This document shows positions 1 through 7,345 of a DNA stretch of 64,000 bases, piece by piece (position 1 is the stretch's first letter; each line of letters begins with the position of its first letter). This stretch comes from Peptoniphilaceae bacterium (GTDB lineage Bacteria; Bacillota; Clostridia; Tissierellales; Peptoniphilaceae). The DNA is taken from the NCBI GenBank assembly GCA_910589545.1, contig CAJUSY010000023.1, forward strand, positions 282,899 through 346,898, in the 5' to 3' direction. Under the pieces are notes generated by a model, which saw only the letters and a program-made list of their open reading frames with translations, did no database searches and was not told where the DNA came from. The position numbers and the translations under genes are program-made.

Positions 1-7
1 CATTCCA

Positions 8-43
8 CAAAAAAAAGACCACATACCAAAGATATGTAGTCTT
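8..43 (-). terminator. Rho-independent terminator of the rpmH-jag operon
   Basis: Read on the minus strand, a stem of about 11 bp (AAGACTACATA pairing with TATGTGGTCTT) with a short loop is followed by a run of eight T. It lies 6 bases beyond the jag stop codon, so it ends the rpmH-rnpA-yidD-yidC-jag transcript. Confidence 0.85.
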
Positions 44-48
44 GTAAT

Positions 49-951
49 TTATTTTCTTTTAATAATAACTCTTCTATTAGGCTCATTGCCTTGAGAGAAT
101 GTATTCACTTTTTCGTCGTTTTGAAGATAAGTGTGTATGATTCTTCTTTCGTATGGATTCATAGGTTCAAGCTTGATATCTCTTCCTGTTTGAACAGCCT
201 TGTCAGCTAATCTTCTAGCTAATTTTTGAAGAGATCTTTCTCTTTTTGATCTGTATTGGTTGCAATCCAAAACAACTCTTATATAAGTGTCTGCATTTCT
301 ATTAGTAACCAAGTTTACGATATATTGAAGAGAATCCAATGTTTCTCCCCTTTTTCCTATGATAATTCCGATATCAGATTCTTGTGAACATATAATATTG
401 AACTTAATCATATTTCCTTCAGTTCTAGATTCGATATCGCAATCAATTCCCATATCTTCAATCATTTGTTTCAAGAAATTCTTACTTGTAATGAAAAGTT
501 CGTCATCTCTATCGATAGTAACATCAGATTCAGCTTCTTTAGAAATTTCTTCAGATTCTTCTGCTTCTTGTTCAGACTCTTCAGATTCTTCTGTAACTTC
601 TTCTTTTTCTACTGTTTCTTCTATTTCTACGATTTTATCATTATCATCTTGTGTAGGTTTAGTTTCTTCAACTTCTTCTACAACTTTCTTATCTTCTTTT
701 TGTTCTGTTTCAACTGAGTTAGAGTCAGAGTTTAGGATATTCTTCACGAAATCGTCCGTACCCTTTTCTTTAACATCGTCTTTCAAAGACACCCTAACAA
801 CAGCGTCCTTTGCTCCAAACAAGCCCAAAAACCCTTGTTTAGGTTCATCTATAACTTCGATGTTAACTTCGTTTCGATTAGCTTGAAGCTTATCCAAAGC
901 TTTATTGACACATTCTTCAACAGTCCTCGCACTAATTACTGTGCTTCTCAT
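49..951 (-). CDS. jag: Jag/KhpB, RNA-binding protein (Jag-N, KH, R3H)
   Basis: This cytoplasmic RNA-binding protein is found beside YidC in most Firmicutes; homologues (KhpB/EloR) are tied to cell elongation and RNA binding. The first 55 residues form the Jag-N domain with the GFLGLFG motif. Residues about 60-150 are an unusually long, Glu/Ser-rich acidic linker. A KH domain follows, with the GKRG loop near residue 200, and the C-terminal R3H domain carries an RxxxH-type motif (YERRIIH). The start ATG is preceded by GGAAG and overlaps the yidC stop as ATGA, so translation is probably coupled. The acidic linker shows strong codon repetition (gaa/tct) and is likely disordered. Confidence 0.93.
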   Translation of the reverse strand: MRSTVISARTVEECVNKALDKLQANRNEVNIEVIDEPKQGFLGLFGAKDAVVRVSLKDDVKEKGTDDFVKNILNSDSNSVETEQKEDKKVVEEVEETKPTQDDNDKIVEIEETVEKEEVTEESEESEQEAEESEEISKEAESDVTIDRDDELFITSKNFLKQMIEDMGIDCDIESRTEGNMIKFNIICSQESDIGIIIGKRGETLDSLQYIVNLVTNRNADTYIRVVLDCNQYRSKRERSLQKLARRLADKAVQTGRDIKLEPMNPYERRIIHTYLQNDEKVNTFSQGNEPNRRVIIKRK

Positions 952-1676
952 CTAACTTCCTCCGCAACATCTTTTTTGTCTTTATTCTTAATTATTAACC
1001 TTATTATAACTTCTATAACGTTTGAAAATCCCCAATAAAGAATCAAACCTGAAGCGTATTTGCTTGAAATGAAGAACATAAATATCGGCATGAAATAAAT
1101 CATTGATTTGTTCATCATTTCCATTTGATCAGGTTCATTTGACTTCTTATCTTTATTAGTAGGCATACTGATCTTTGCTACTAAAAATTGAGTGAACGCA
1201 TTTATTAAAGGTAATCCAAATAATACTGGGTCTGGTTTAGTTAAATCAGGTATCCAGAAGAAATTACGAGCGATCTCATTAATCTTAGCCACATTATCAA
1301 ACATGTATTTGCCTGGTTCTCTCATTACTCTAAATAATGCCAAAACCAAAACCATTTGTAAGATAATTGGCAAACAACCACTCAAAGGATTGAAATTATA
1401 CTTCTTGTATAATTCTTGCATCTTTAATTGTTGAGTTTGTGGGTCGTTCTTGTACTTTCTTTGAATTTCCTTCATTTCCGGTTGCATCAAAGCATTTTGT
1501 TCTTGAGTTTTTTGCGTATGAATAGTTACCGGAAGAGTTATAAGCTTATAAATAAGTGTTAATAAAAGAATTGATATCGCAAAATACGATATACTTTTAG
1601 GTTCAGCCATCGCATGTGAGATGTTTTCGTATATGAACCTAAGAATACTTCCAAATACATTTGCAATTATTTGCAA
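948..1676 (-). CDS. yidC: Membrane protein insertase YidC/SpoIIIJ
   Basis: YidC/Oxa1 inserts and folds membrane proteins with or without the Sec translocon. The 242-residue protein has the short Gram-positive layout: an N-terminal segment, the TM1 motif (YKLITLPVTI), a cytoplasmic hairpin rich in Lys/Gln (residues 53-85), then the conserved FNPLSGCLPIILQ segment and further membrane helices. No lipobox cysteine is visible at the N-terminus, unlike many Bacillus homologues. The conserved membrane-embedded Arg of the hydrophilic groove appears as Lys44, a conservative change. The gene lies between yidD and jag, overlapping jag by 4 bp. The family assignment is secure. Confidence 0.95.
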   Translation of the reverse strand: MQIIANVFGSILRFIYENISHAMAEPKSISYFAISILLLTLIYKLITLPVTIHTQKTQEQNALMQPEMKEIQRKYKNDPQTQQLKMQELYKKYNFNPLSGCLPIILQMVLVLALFRVMREPGKYMFDNVAKINEIARNFFWIPDLTKPDPVLFGLPLINAFTQFLVAKISMPTNKDKKSNEPDQMEMMNKSMIYFMPIFMFFISSKYASGLILYWGFSNVIEVIIRLIIKNKDKKDVAEEVR

Positions 1677-1691
1677 TTCTACAACTCCTTT

Positions 1692-1904
1692 TTATTTTAG
1701 TGGGTCATATCCGCCTTTTGAAAATGGATTGCATCTTAAAATTCGCCAAATAGTAAGCCCTAACGCCTTGAAAAACGGCTTTTTTCTGAAAGCCTCCAAT
1801 GCGTACTGAGAACAAGTTGGATAATACTTACACTTACCATGCCCCAAATACGGCGAAATAGCTTTTTGATAAAATTTTATTAAAAAAATCATCACTTTTG
1901 ACAT
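1692..1904 (-). CDS. yidD: Membrane protein insertion efficiency factor YidD
   Basis: YidD is a small membrane-associated protein that assists YidC-dependent insertion. The 70-residue product has the family hallmarks: the [20 protein letters not shown] block with its conserved cysteines and the C-terminal GGYDP motif. It overlaps the rnpA 3' end by 13 bp and is followed 15 bp later by yidC, the usual Firmicute order. Length and motif match the family. Confidence 0.95.
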   Translation of the reverse strand: MSKVMIFLIKFYQKAISPYLGHGKCKYYPTCSQYALEAFRKKPFFKALGLTIWRILRCNPFSKGGYDPLK

Positions 1905-2233
1905 TTTTTCTTCGATGCCTTTCTACAAATGTGCAATAATGCAGATTCTAGCTGTTTGTAAGTTAAGTTTTCAGTGTTTTTCTTCGGGATAATAACCATA
2001 TCCAAGCCCTTGTCAAACTCAGAGAAATTAAGCCTTACTATCTCTCTAAGTTTCCTCTTGATTCTGTTTCTTTCAACGGCATTGCCGTATTTTTTAGTAA
2101 CAGAGAATCCGATTCGAGTTCCTTTTTTTGAATTGTACACTACCAAAGTGAAGTTTCTATTATAATAAGTCTTTCCCCTTTTGTAGACAACATTGTATTC
2201 CCTGTTATTTCTTAACCTTACACTTTTATCCAT
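1892..2233 (-). CDS. rnpA: Ribonuclease P protein component
   Basis: This is the protein subunit of RNase P, which binds the RNA subunit during 5' maturation of tRNA. The 113-residue basic protein has the RNR signature ([10 protein letters not shown] near residues 55-65) and the N-terminal [15 protein letters not shown] region that contacts the pre-tRNA leader. The start is the first ATG, but no convincing Shine-Dalgarno precedes it. The 12 bases upstream are AT-only and adjoin a hairpin, so translation may depend on coupling or mRNA folding after rpmH. Confidence 0.95.
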   Translation of the reverse strand: MDKSVRLRNNREYNVVYKRGKTYYNRNFTLVVYNSKKGTRIGFSVTKKYGNAVERNRIKRKLREIVRLNFSEFDKGLDMVIIPKKNTENLTYKQLESALLHICRKASKKKCQK

Positions 2234-2243
2234 AATTAATTAA

Positions 2244-2263
2244 AGGCCACAATGAATGTGACC
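2244..2263 (-). other. Hairpin between rpmH and rnpA
   Basis: On the minus strand GGTCACA pairs with TGTGGCC around a 5-6 base loop, starting at the rpmH stop codon. Only a weak T-rich tail follows. It could be an attenuator or processing site that sets the rpmH:rnpA ratio, and it lies where the rnpA ribosome-binding site would be expected. Confidence 0.5.
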
Positions 2264-2397
2264 TAAGCTGATAATACTTTTCTACCTTTTCTTCTTCTAG
2301 CCTTTAAAACAGCTCTTCCACCTCTAGTAGCCATTCTATTTCTAAATCCGTGGTCTTTTTTTCTTTTTCTGTTATTTGGTTGATAAGTTCTTTTCAT
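2263..2397 (-). CDS. rpmH: 50S ribosomal protein L34
   Basis: This is the smallest, very basic protein of the large ribosomal subunit, 44 residues. The translation begins [14 protein letters not shown] and continues with [16 protein letters not shown], the invariant L34 pattern, ending [11 protein letters not shown] strong Shine-Dalgarno (CTAGGAGGTG) lies 7-8 bases before the ATG. It is the first gene of the operon leading to jag, and its promoter lies in the origin region, as in most Firmicutes. Confidence 0.97.
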   Translation of the reverse strand: MKRTYQPNNRKRKKDHGFRNRMATRGGRAVLKARRRKGRKVLSA

Positions 2398-2453
2398 CAA
2401 TCGCACCTCCTAGTATAAATTAAAGGACTTTTGCCTATAAAAACACTACTCCA

Positions 2454-2482
2454 ATTATACTTACCAATATGTCAATTGTCAA
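2454..2482 (-). promoter_or_regulatory. Promoter of rpmH operon
   Basis: On the minus strand a perfect TTGACA (2477-2482) is separated by 17 bases from a perfect TATAAT (2454-2459), about 55 bp upstream of the rpmH start. A second TTGACA overlaps the spacer (2470-2475), but its spacing of 10 is not usable. Confidence 0.88.
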
Positions 2483-2579
2483 GCTTTTTTGTTGACAAAC
2501 AAGAATAAAAAGACAGTTACAAAAAATTTTACTGTAAACAAAATTTTTACATTGTAAATACCAAATCCACGAAACCCAA

Positions 2580-2980
2580 AAAAAATGTGGATAACTTTTA
2601 TCCACATTTTAATTTGAATTTAAAATATTAAACGAATTTTGGGGATAAGTTTTTCAAAATCAAAACCATTTATTAAAAAATCCAATAAATTTGTAATACA
2701 AGGTATGATTTGCTATAATTATAGTATAAAAAAGTATGAAAAGTACGCATTTATTAACAAATTGTGGATAAGTTGTGGATAGTATGTGAATTCTTGTTGT
2801 ACAAATTCATGAATTTGCGAGAATATTCTAATTTAATATCCACAATTATTTTTCTATAAATTAATGTGGATAAGTTGTCCGAATGTGAATAAATTATAAA
2901 TTTTTTTTGTTTAATTTGAAAAATAGCTGTTTATTCTATGTGGATAACTTAGCATTTTGTGGATAATAATGTTGATAAGT
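2580..2980. other. oriC: oriC, incA-like DnaA-box cluster upstream of dnaA
   Basis: Perfect DnaA boxes (TTATCCACA or its complement) are visible at 2586-2594, 2598-2606, 2763-2771, 2865-2873, 2939-2947 and 2958-2966. Near-matches lie at 2774-2782, 2836-2844 and 2970-2978. The first two perfect boxes face each other across three bases. The region is extremely AT-rich, lies between divergent rpmH and dnaA, and is the upstream half of a bipartite Firmicute origin. Some boxes overlap the dnaA leader, which fits autoregulation by DnaA. Confidence 0.92.
2691..2719 (+). promoter_or_regulatory. Probable dnaA promoter
   Basis: TTGTAA (2691-2696), 17 bases, then TATAAT (2714-2719) with TG one base before it (extended -10). 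Transcription would start near 2726, giving a leader of about 270 nt that runs through most of the DnaA boxes. Confidence 0.65.
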
Positions 2981-2998
2981 AAAAAAACGAGGTGAAAA

Positions 2999-4444
2999 AT
3001 GACCGACAAAGACGAACTCTGGTTAAAAATTTCTAACACATTTAAACAGGAAATGTCAGATCTGAACTTCAACACATGGATTGCTCCATTAAAACCTCTT
3101 TATTTGACAAATACAGAATTTATTTTGCTTTCTCCAAATAGATTTACCAAAAAAACAATCTATAACAAATACTACGACGACATCCAAAAATACTTGGATT
3201 TCATCAGTAATGCCAAGAGAAAAGTAGTCATAATCGACCGTTACGATATGGATAACTACAAAGAAGAAAATATAATTCAAAACCATAACATAGATGGACA
3301 ACGATCCATTCTAGTAAGTGAAGAAGGAAAAGAAGATGAAAAATACACTGTAGAAGACAAAAAACCTGAAACAAAACAACCAGAAGAAAAAACTGATTTG
3401 AGCCCTTACGGCAAGAATTTAATCAGCAAATACAAATTCGATACATTTGTAAAAGGAAAAAACAACGAACTAGCATTAGCCGCAGCACTTGCAGTAGCAC
3501 AAAACCCAGCCACAGCATACAATCCATTGTTTATTCATGGAAAAGCAGGATTGGGTAAGACTCACTTGATGCATGCCATTGCTCATGAAATACTTAAAAA
3601 TAACCCAAAAGCTAGGGTTATTTACACAACTAGTGAATCATTTACAAACGAACTTATATCTTCAATAGGAGATAAATCTACGAAAAAAAATTCACAATTT
3701 AGAGAAAAATACCGAAATATAGACGTACTATTAATTGACGATATTCAATTTATAGCAGGAAAACAAGGTACGCAAGAGGAGTTTTTCCACACATTCAACG
3801 AATTGTATAACCACAACAAGCAAATCATACTTTCCAGTGATAGACCTCCAAAAGAGATAAAAACATTGGAAGAGAGGTTAGTGTCGCGTTTTGAGTGGGG
3901 ATTAATGGCAGACATTCAACCACCAGATTACGAAACACGTGTGGCTATTATAAACGAGTATTTAGATAGAAATAATACATCACTTACCCCAGAAATAATC
4001 GATTATATTGCTATGAATGTCAAAAGCAATATACGTGAGTTGGAAGGGGCAGTAATGAATGTCGTAGGTCAAAAAACACTGATAGGAGATGGCAACATTA
4101 CATTAGATTTGGCAAAAAATGTTCTAAAACAACTTATCGCAGAAACTCAACTGAGACCTGTAACTATAGATTTAATCATTGATAGTGTGTGTGATAGATA
4201 CAATGTAACTCAAGATGATATGCTTTCTAAGAAACGTTCCAAACAAATCGCATATCCTAGACAAATAGCTATGTATGTGTCCAGAAAATTATTGGATATT
4301 TCCTTGGTTAGTATTGCTTCGAGTTTTGGCAAAGACCACTCTACTGTAATGCACGGAATCAAGAAGATTGAGAATGATATCAAGAAAAATTCTGAATTTG
4401 ATGAAGAAATTGAGAATTTAATCAATTACATTCAAAATTCTTAA
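2999..4444 (+). CDS. dnaA: Chromosomal replication initiator DnaA
   Basis: DnaA is the AAA+ initiator that binds DnaA boxes, forms a filament on oriC and opens the duplex. The 481-residue protein has domain I (1-85, with the NTWIAPLKP helicase/partner surface), a charged linker (about 100-140) and the AAA+ domain III with Walker A GKAGLGKT at 181-188 and Walker B LLIDDIQF near 245. Domain IV carries the DnaA signature DHSTVMHGIKKI near 445. The ATG follows a GAGGTG ribosome site. The flanking box clusters imply self-regulation. Confidence 0.98.
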   Translation: MTDKDELWLKISNTFKQEMSDLNFNTWIAPLKPLYLTNTEFILLSPNRFTKKTIYNKYYDDIQKYLDFISNAKRKVVIIDRYDMDNYKEENIIQNHNIDGQRSILVSEEGKEDEKYTVEDKKPETKQPEEKTDLSPYGKNLISKYKFDTFVKGKNNELALAAALAVAQNPATAYNPLFIHGKAGLGKTHLMHAIAHEILKNNPKARVIYTTSESFTNELISSIGDKSTKKNSQFREKYRNIDVLLIDDIQFIAGKQGTQEEFFHTFNELYNHNKQIILSSDRPPKEIKTLEERLVSRFEWGLMADIQPPDYETRVAIINEYLDRNNTSLTPEIIDYIAMNVKSNIRELEGAVMNVVGQKTLIGDGNITLDLAKNVLKQLIAETQLRPVTIDLIIDSVCDRYNVTQDDMLSKKRSKQIAYPRQIAMYVSRKLLDISLVSIASSFGKDHSTVMHGIKKIENDIKKNSEFDEEIENLINYIQNS

Positions 4445-4731
4445 TTTATTAAACTTTAGTATTGTGGATAAGTTTATTTTAAAGATTTCTATCCACATTT
4501 AAGCATTCATAACTATGTGGATAAGTTGTTGATAACTTCAACGTAATAAAATAAATTTATGAAATGTTGATAATGTTGATAGTAGCACAGTTTGTGCCAA
4601 TTATATAAACATCGTTATCAATAGATTAAATATCAGAATTTACACACAAAAGACAGTTATCCACAATACAAACAGTCCTACTACTACTATTACTAACTAT
4701 TATTATTATTTGTATAAACGAAAGGTAAAAT
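4445..4731. other. oriC: oriC, dnaA-dnaN intergenic half (incC-like)
   Basis: DnaA boxes occur at 4463-4471, 4489-4497 (one mismatch), 4516-4524 and 4657-4665, with TGTTGATAA variants at 4527-4535 and 4565-4573. The region is strongly AT-rich. With the upstream cluster it gives the bipartite origin layout known from Bacillus subtilis, where unwinding occurs on the dnaN side. Confidence 0.9.
4657..4710. other. DnaA-trio basal unwinding element
   Basis: A perfect DnaA box TTATCCACA (4657-4665) is followed after 13 bases by an array of TAC/TAT/TAA triplets in register (4679-4696). A second triplet run, TAT repeated and offset by one base, extends to about 4709. Established work on B. subtilis defines box-spacer-trio as the sequence DnaA uses to strip one strand. 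Order, polarity and distance to dnaN are the same here. Confidence 0.85.
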
Positions 4732-5835
4732 ATGAAATTAAAAATATCTCAAAAAGAATTACTCAAACATATCAATATTGCCCAAAAAGCAGTGTCTTCT
4801 AGGACAACTATTCAAATATTAGAGGGGATTTTGTTCATTGCTGAAGAAAACTGTCTAAGACTTGTTGCGACTGATTTGGAACTTATTGTGGATACAAGAG
4901 CAAATTGCGAAATCTACGAAAAGGGTCAAATCGTAATCAACTCATCAATGATAGGTAATATCATTAGAAAACTTCCAGATGCTGATATTTATATAGAAGT
5001 AGACGATAATAACATCAACATCAAATGTTTGTCTACAGAATTTAACATTCAAGGTCAAGATTCAAACGAATTTCCATCTCTTCCTTATATAGATAAAGAT
5101 GTGAGGTTAAATTTGGAACAATCCGAACTTAGAGATTCCATCAGAAAAACATCTTTTGCAACTAGCATGGATCAAACAAGACCTGATTTGACGGGTGTTT
5201 TGTTTAATATTATGAATGACAAAATTGAGTTTGTTGCATTGGATGGTTACAGGGTTTCTTTGAATTGTATGAGTAATGTCAGTGATTTTGAAATGAAGGC
5301 GATAGTTCCTGCAAGAGCTTTGAATGAGGTCTACAAGATTTTGGAAGAGGGAGAAATCACTGTGAACATTATTACTGGCAATATTATTTTCAAATTGGAA
5401 AATACTGATGTGTATTCTAGGTTGATTGACGGTCAATACATCGACTACAATCAAGTTATGAAACAAGATTTCTCAACTGTGGTTACTATAGAAAAGAGGG
5501 CTTTGCAAATGGCTTTGGAAAGAGCTTCTCTTATGGCAAAAGAAGACAAGGCGAACTTGGTTAAGCTTGATTTTTCTGGAAATGAATTGCATATTTCATC
5601 TAATACTGATATTGGTAAGGTGGATGAGTATGTGAAGTGCGAAATCGGCGGAGAAGATTTGAAGATTGCTTTTAATGCTAAGTATTTGTTAGATGGCTTG
5701 AAGGTTATAGATGATGACGATATTACTTTGAATATGAGTGGAAGTCTAAGACCTATGGTGTTTAGGCCTTTAAATGATTCTAATTACACTTATCTTGTCC
5801 TTCCGGTAAAACTTGCAGGAGGTAATAATGATTAG
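4732..5835 (+). CDS. dnaN: DNA polymerase III sliding clamp (beta subunit)
   Basis: The ring-shaped clamp tethers the replicative polymerase and other partners to DNA. The 367-residue length and the three repeated clamp folds are typical. Recognisable blocks are QKAVSSRTTIQILEGI near the start, DQTRPDLTGVLFN in the second fold, and the C-terminal MPVKL-type pocket, seen here as LVLPVKLAGG. The ATG at 4732 follows an AAAGG site. The 3' end overlaps the next gene by 8 bp. Confidence 0.98.
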   Translation: MKLKISQKELLKHINIAQKAVSSRTTIQILEGILFIAEENCLRLVATDLELIVDTRANCEIYEKGQIVINSSMIGNIIRKLPDADIYIEVDDNNINIKCLSTEFNIQGQDSNEFPSLPYIDKDVRLNLEQSELRDSIRKTSFATSMDQTRPDLTGVLFNIMNDKIEFVALDGYRVSLNCMSNVSDFEMKAIVPARALNEVYKILEEGEITVNIITGNIIFKLENTDVYSRLIDGQYIDYNQVMKQDFSTVVTIEKRALQMALERASLMAKEDKANLVKLDFSGNELHISSNTDIGKVDEYVKCEIGGEDLKIAFNAKYLLDGLKVIDDDDITLNMSGSLRPMVFRPLNDSNYTYLVLPVKLAGGNND

Positions 5836-6034
5836 TGTTAAGATTGAATCTGAGTTTATAAAATTGGAACAGTTTTTGAAGTTTGCATCCATCGCACAAA
5901 CTGGTGGAATGGCGAAGGAACTTATTAAAGAATCCATGGTTAAGGTGAATGGACAGCTTGAAACAAGACGCGGCAAGAAGCTTTATCCAGGAGATGAAGT
6001 TGAATTTGAAGGAGAAAAATACGTAGTCGAATAA
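5828..6034 (+). CDS. yaaA: S4-domain protein YaaA/RlbA
   Basis: This 68-residue S4 RNA-binding domain protein is conserved between dnaN and recF in Firmicutes; the Bacillus homologue is associated with ribosome assembly. The S4 fold shows as LEQFLKFASIAQTGGMAK, VNGQLETRRGKKL and the closing GDEVEFEG strand. The start is placed at ATG 5828 because GCAGGAGG lies the right distance upstream inside dnaN. An earlier in-frame start at 5813 would have no such site. Its stop overlaps the recF start (TAATG). Confidence 0.92.
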   Translation: MISVKIESEFIKLEQFLKFASIAQTGGMAKELIKESMVKVNGQLETRRGKKLYPGDEVEFEGEKYVVE

Positions 6035-7101
6035 TGATCGTTCAAAAATTAAAATTATATAATTACAGGAATTTCTGTGAAATAGAATTGGATTTTTGTG
6101 ATGGTCTGAATCTGATTGTAGGCAGAAATGCCTCGGGTAAGACTAATATTTTGGAAGCTATTAATGTAGCTTTGAAGGCAAAAAGTTTCAAAACCAATAC
6201 CAATTCTCACTTTATTAAGTTCGGTGAGGATGAGGCTCGTATTGTTATGGATGTTTACGATGATGGTTTTGAGGATAAGATTGATATTACTATTAAAAAA
6301 AACGAAAAGATACTCAATGTGAATGAAGCTTTTGTGAATACTATTAAAGAATACAACGAGTATTTTGAGTGCATTGTGTTTAAGCCGGACGATTTGAAGA
6401 TTATAAAAGAATCGAAGTCGTTGAGAAGAAAATTTTTAGATGAGTCCATTAGTGGTGTGGACAATTATTACAGGTCTGTTTTAAAACAGTACAATCAAGT
6501 TTTGGATGAGAGAAACAAGCTTATCAAAAACCACAGGTATAATTCGTATTTTAATGAACAATTGAAGGCTTTGAATATTCAATTATCTGACATGGGCTCA
6601 TATATTATGCACAAGAGAAAAAGCTATGTTGAAAGATTACAGCTTATCGCAAAAAATGTGTGCTTAAATTTGAGTGATGATAATGATAAGCTAGACATGA
6701 ACAATAATTTTTCGATAGAATATGTAGAGGATATGACTGACCAAAAGAACACTTATTACAAGAGTTTGAAGGATAGTTTGAACAAGGACTTGGAGAATAA
6801 GCAAACTAATTTAGGTATCCATCGTGATGATTTGGATATTACAATTAACGATAAGTCGGCTAAGTATTTTGCATCCCAAGCTCAGGTGAGAACGGCTATT
6901 TTATCGATGAAGCTTGCACAATTGGATTTGAGTAGATTTTATAATGATAGATTGCCAATTATTTTGTTAGATGATGTGTTTAGTGAACTTGACGATTACA
7001 GAATCAACTACATCATCAGATATATCAAGGATTTTCAGGCTTTTCTGACTACTTCGGAAAGAGCGCCAGATGGTTTATTTACGATTAAAATAGGTGAATG
7101 A
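6034..7101 (+). CDS. recF: DNA replication and repair protein RecF
   Basis: RecF is an SMC-like ATPase that loads RecA at gaps with RecO and RecR. The 355-residue protein has the N-terminal KLYNYRNF motif, Walker A GRNASGKT at 30-37, a central coiled region and Walker B LPIILLDDVFSELD near the C-terminus. The ABC signature, usually SQGQQRT, reads SQAQVRT, a small departure that keeps the serine, second Gln and Arg. It overlaps the preceding stop by one base and is followed directly by remB. Confidence 0.96.
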   Translation: MIVQKLKLYNYRNFCEIELDFCDGLNLIVGRNASGKTNILEAINVALKAKSFKTNTNSHFIKFGEDEARIVMDVYDDGFEDKIDITIKKNEKILNVNEAFVNTIKEYNEYFECIVFKPDDLKIIKESKSLRRKFLDESISGVDNYYRSVLKQYNQVLDERNKLIKNHRYNSYFNEQLKALNIQLSDMGSYIMHKRKSYVERLQLIAKNVCLNLSDDNDKLDMNNNFSIEYVEDMTDQKNTYYKSLKDSLNKDLENKQTNLGIHRDDLDITINDKSAKYFASQAQVRTAILSMKLAQLDLSRFYNDRLPIILLDDVFSELDDYRINYIIRYIKDFQAFLTTSERAPDGLFTIKIGE

Positions 7102-7102
7102 T

Positions 7103-7345
7103 ATGTATTTGGATATTGGCAACAACAGATTAATTGATGAAAATGAGATTATAGTTATAGTGAATGTTTCTGATAAGTTTTTCGATGATTTCAGTAAGAA
7201 TGATTTGGAATATACTAAGAATGTAGAATTTATTAATGAAGATGAGGACATAACTATTAGGTCTATAGTCATAACTAATAGAGGAGTTTACAAGTCAAAT
7301 ATCAGTGGTACTTATTTGATGAATAACTTTATGAAAGGAATATAA
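7103..7345 (+). CDS. remB: RemB/YaaB-like DUF370 protein
   Basis: This 80-residue protein is of the DUF370/extracellular matrix regulator family, located between recF and gyrB as in B. subtilis (yaaB/remB). It begins MYLDIGNNRLIDENEII, the family N-terminus, and includes RSIVITNRGVYKSNISG, matching the conserved C-terminal strand. ATG 7103 is chosen because AGGTGA lies 5 bases upstream. A GTG at 7094 is possible but lies within the recF end and that ribosome site. The molecular role of this paralogue is poorly defined. Confidence 0.8.
   Translation: MYLDIGNNRLIDENEIIVIVNVSDKFFDDFSKNDLEYTKNVEFINEDEDITIRSIVITNRGVYKSNISGTYLMNNFMKGI

Noticed and set aside
359..886. Plus-strand Ser-rich frame of 175 codons opposite jag
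   Set aside because: It mirrors the Glu-rich linker of jag on the other strand and has no ribosome site or promoter.
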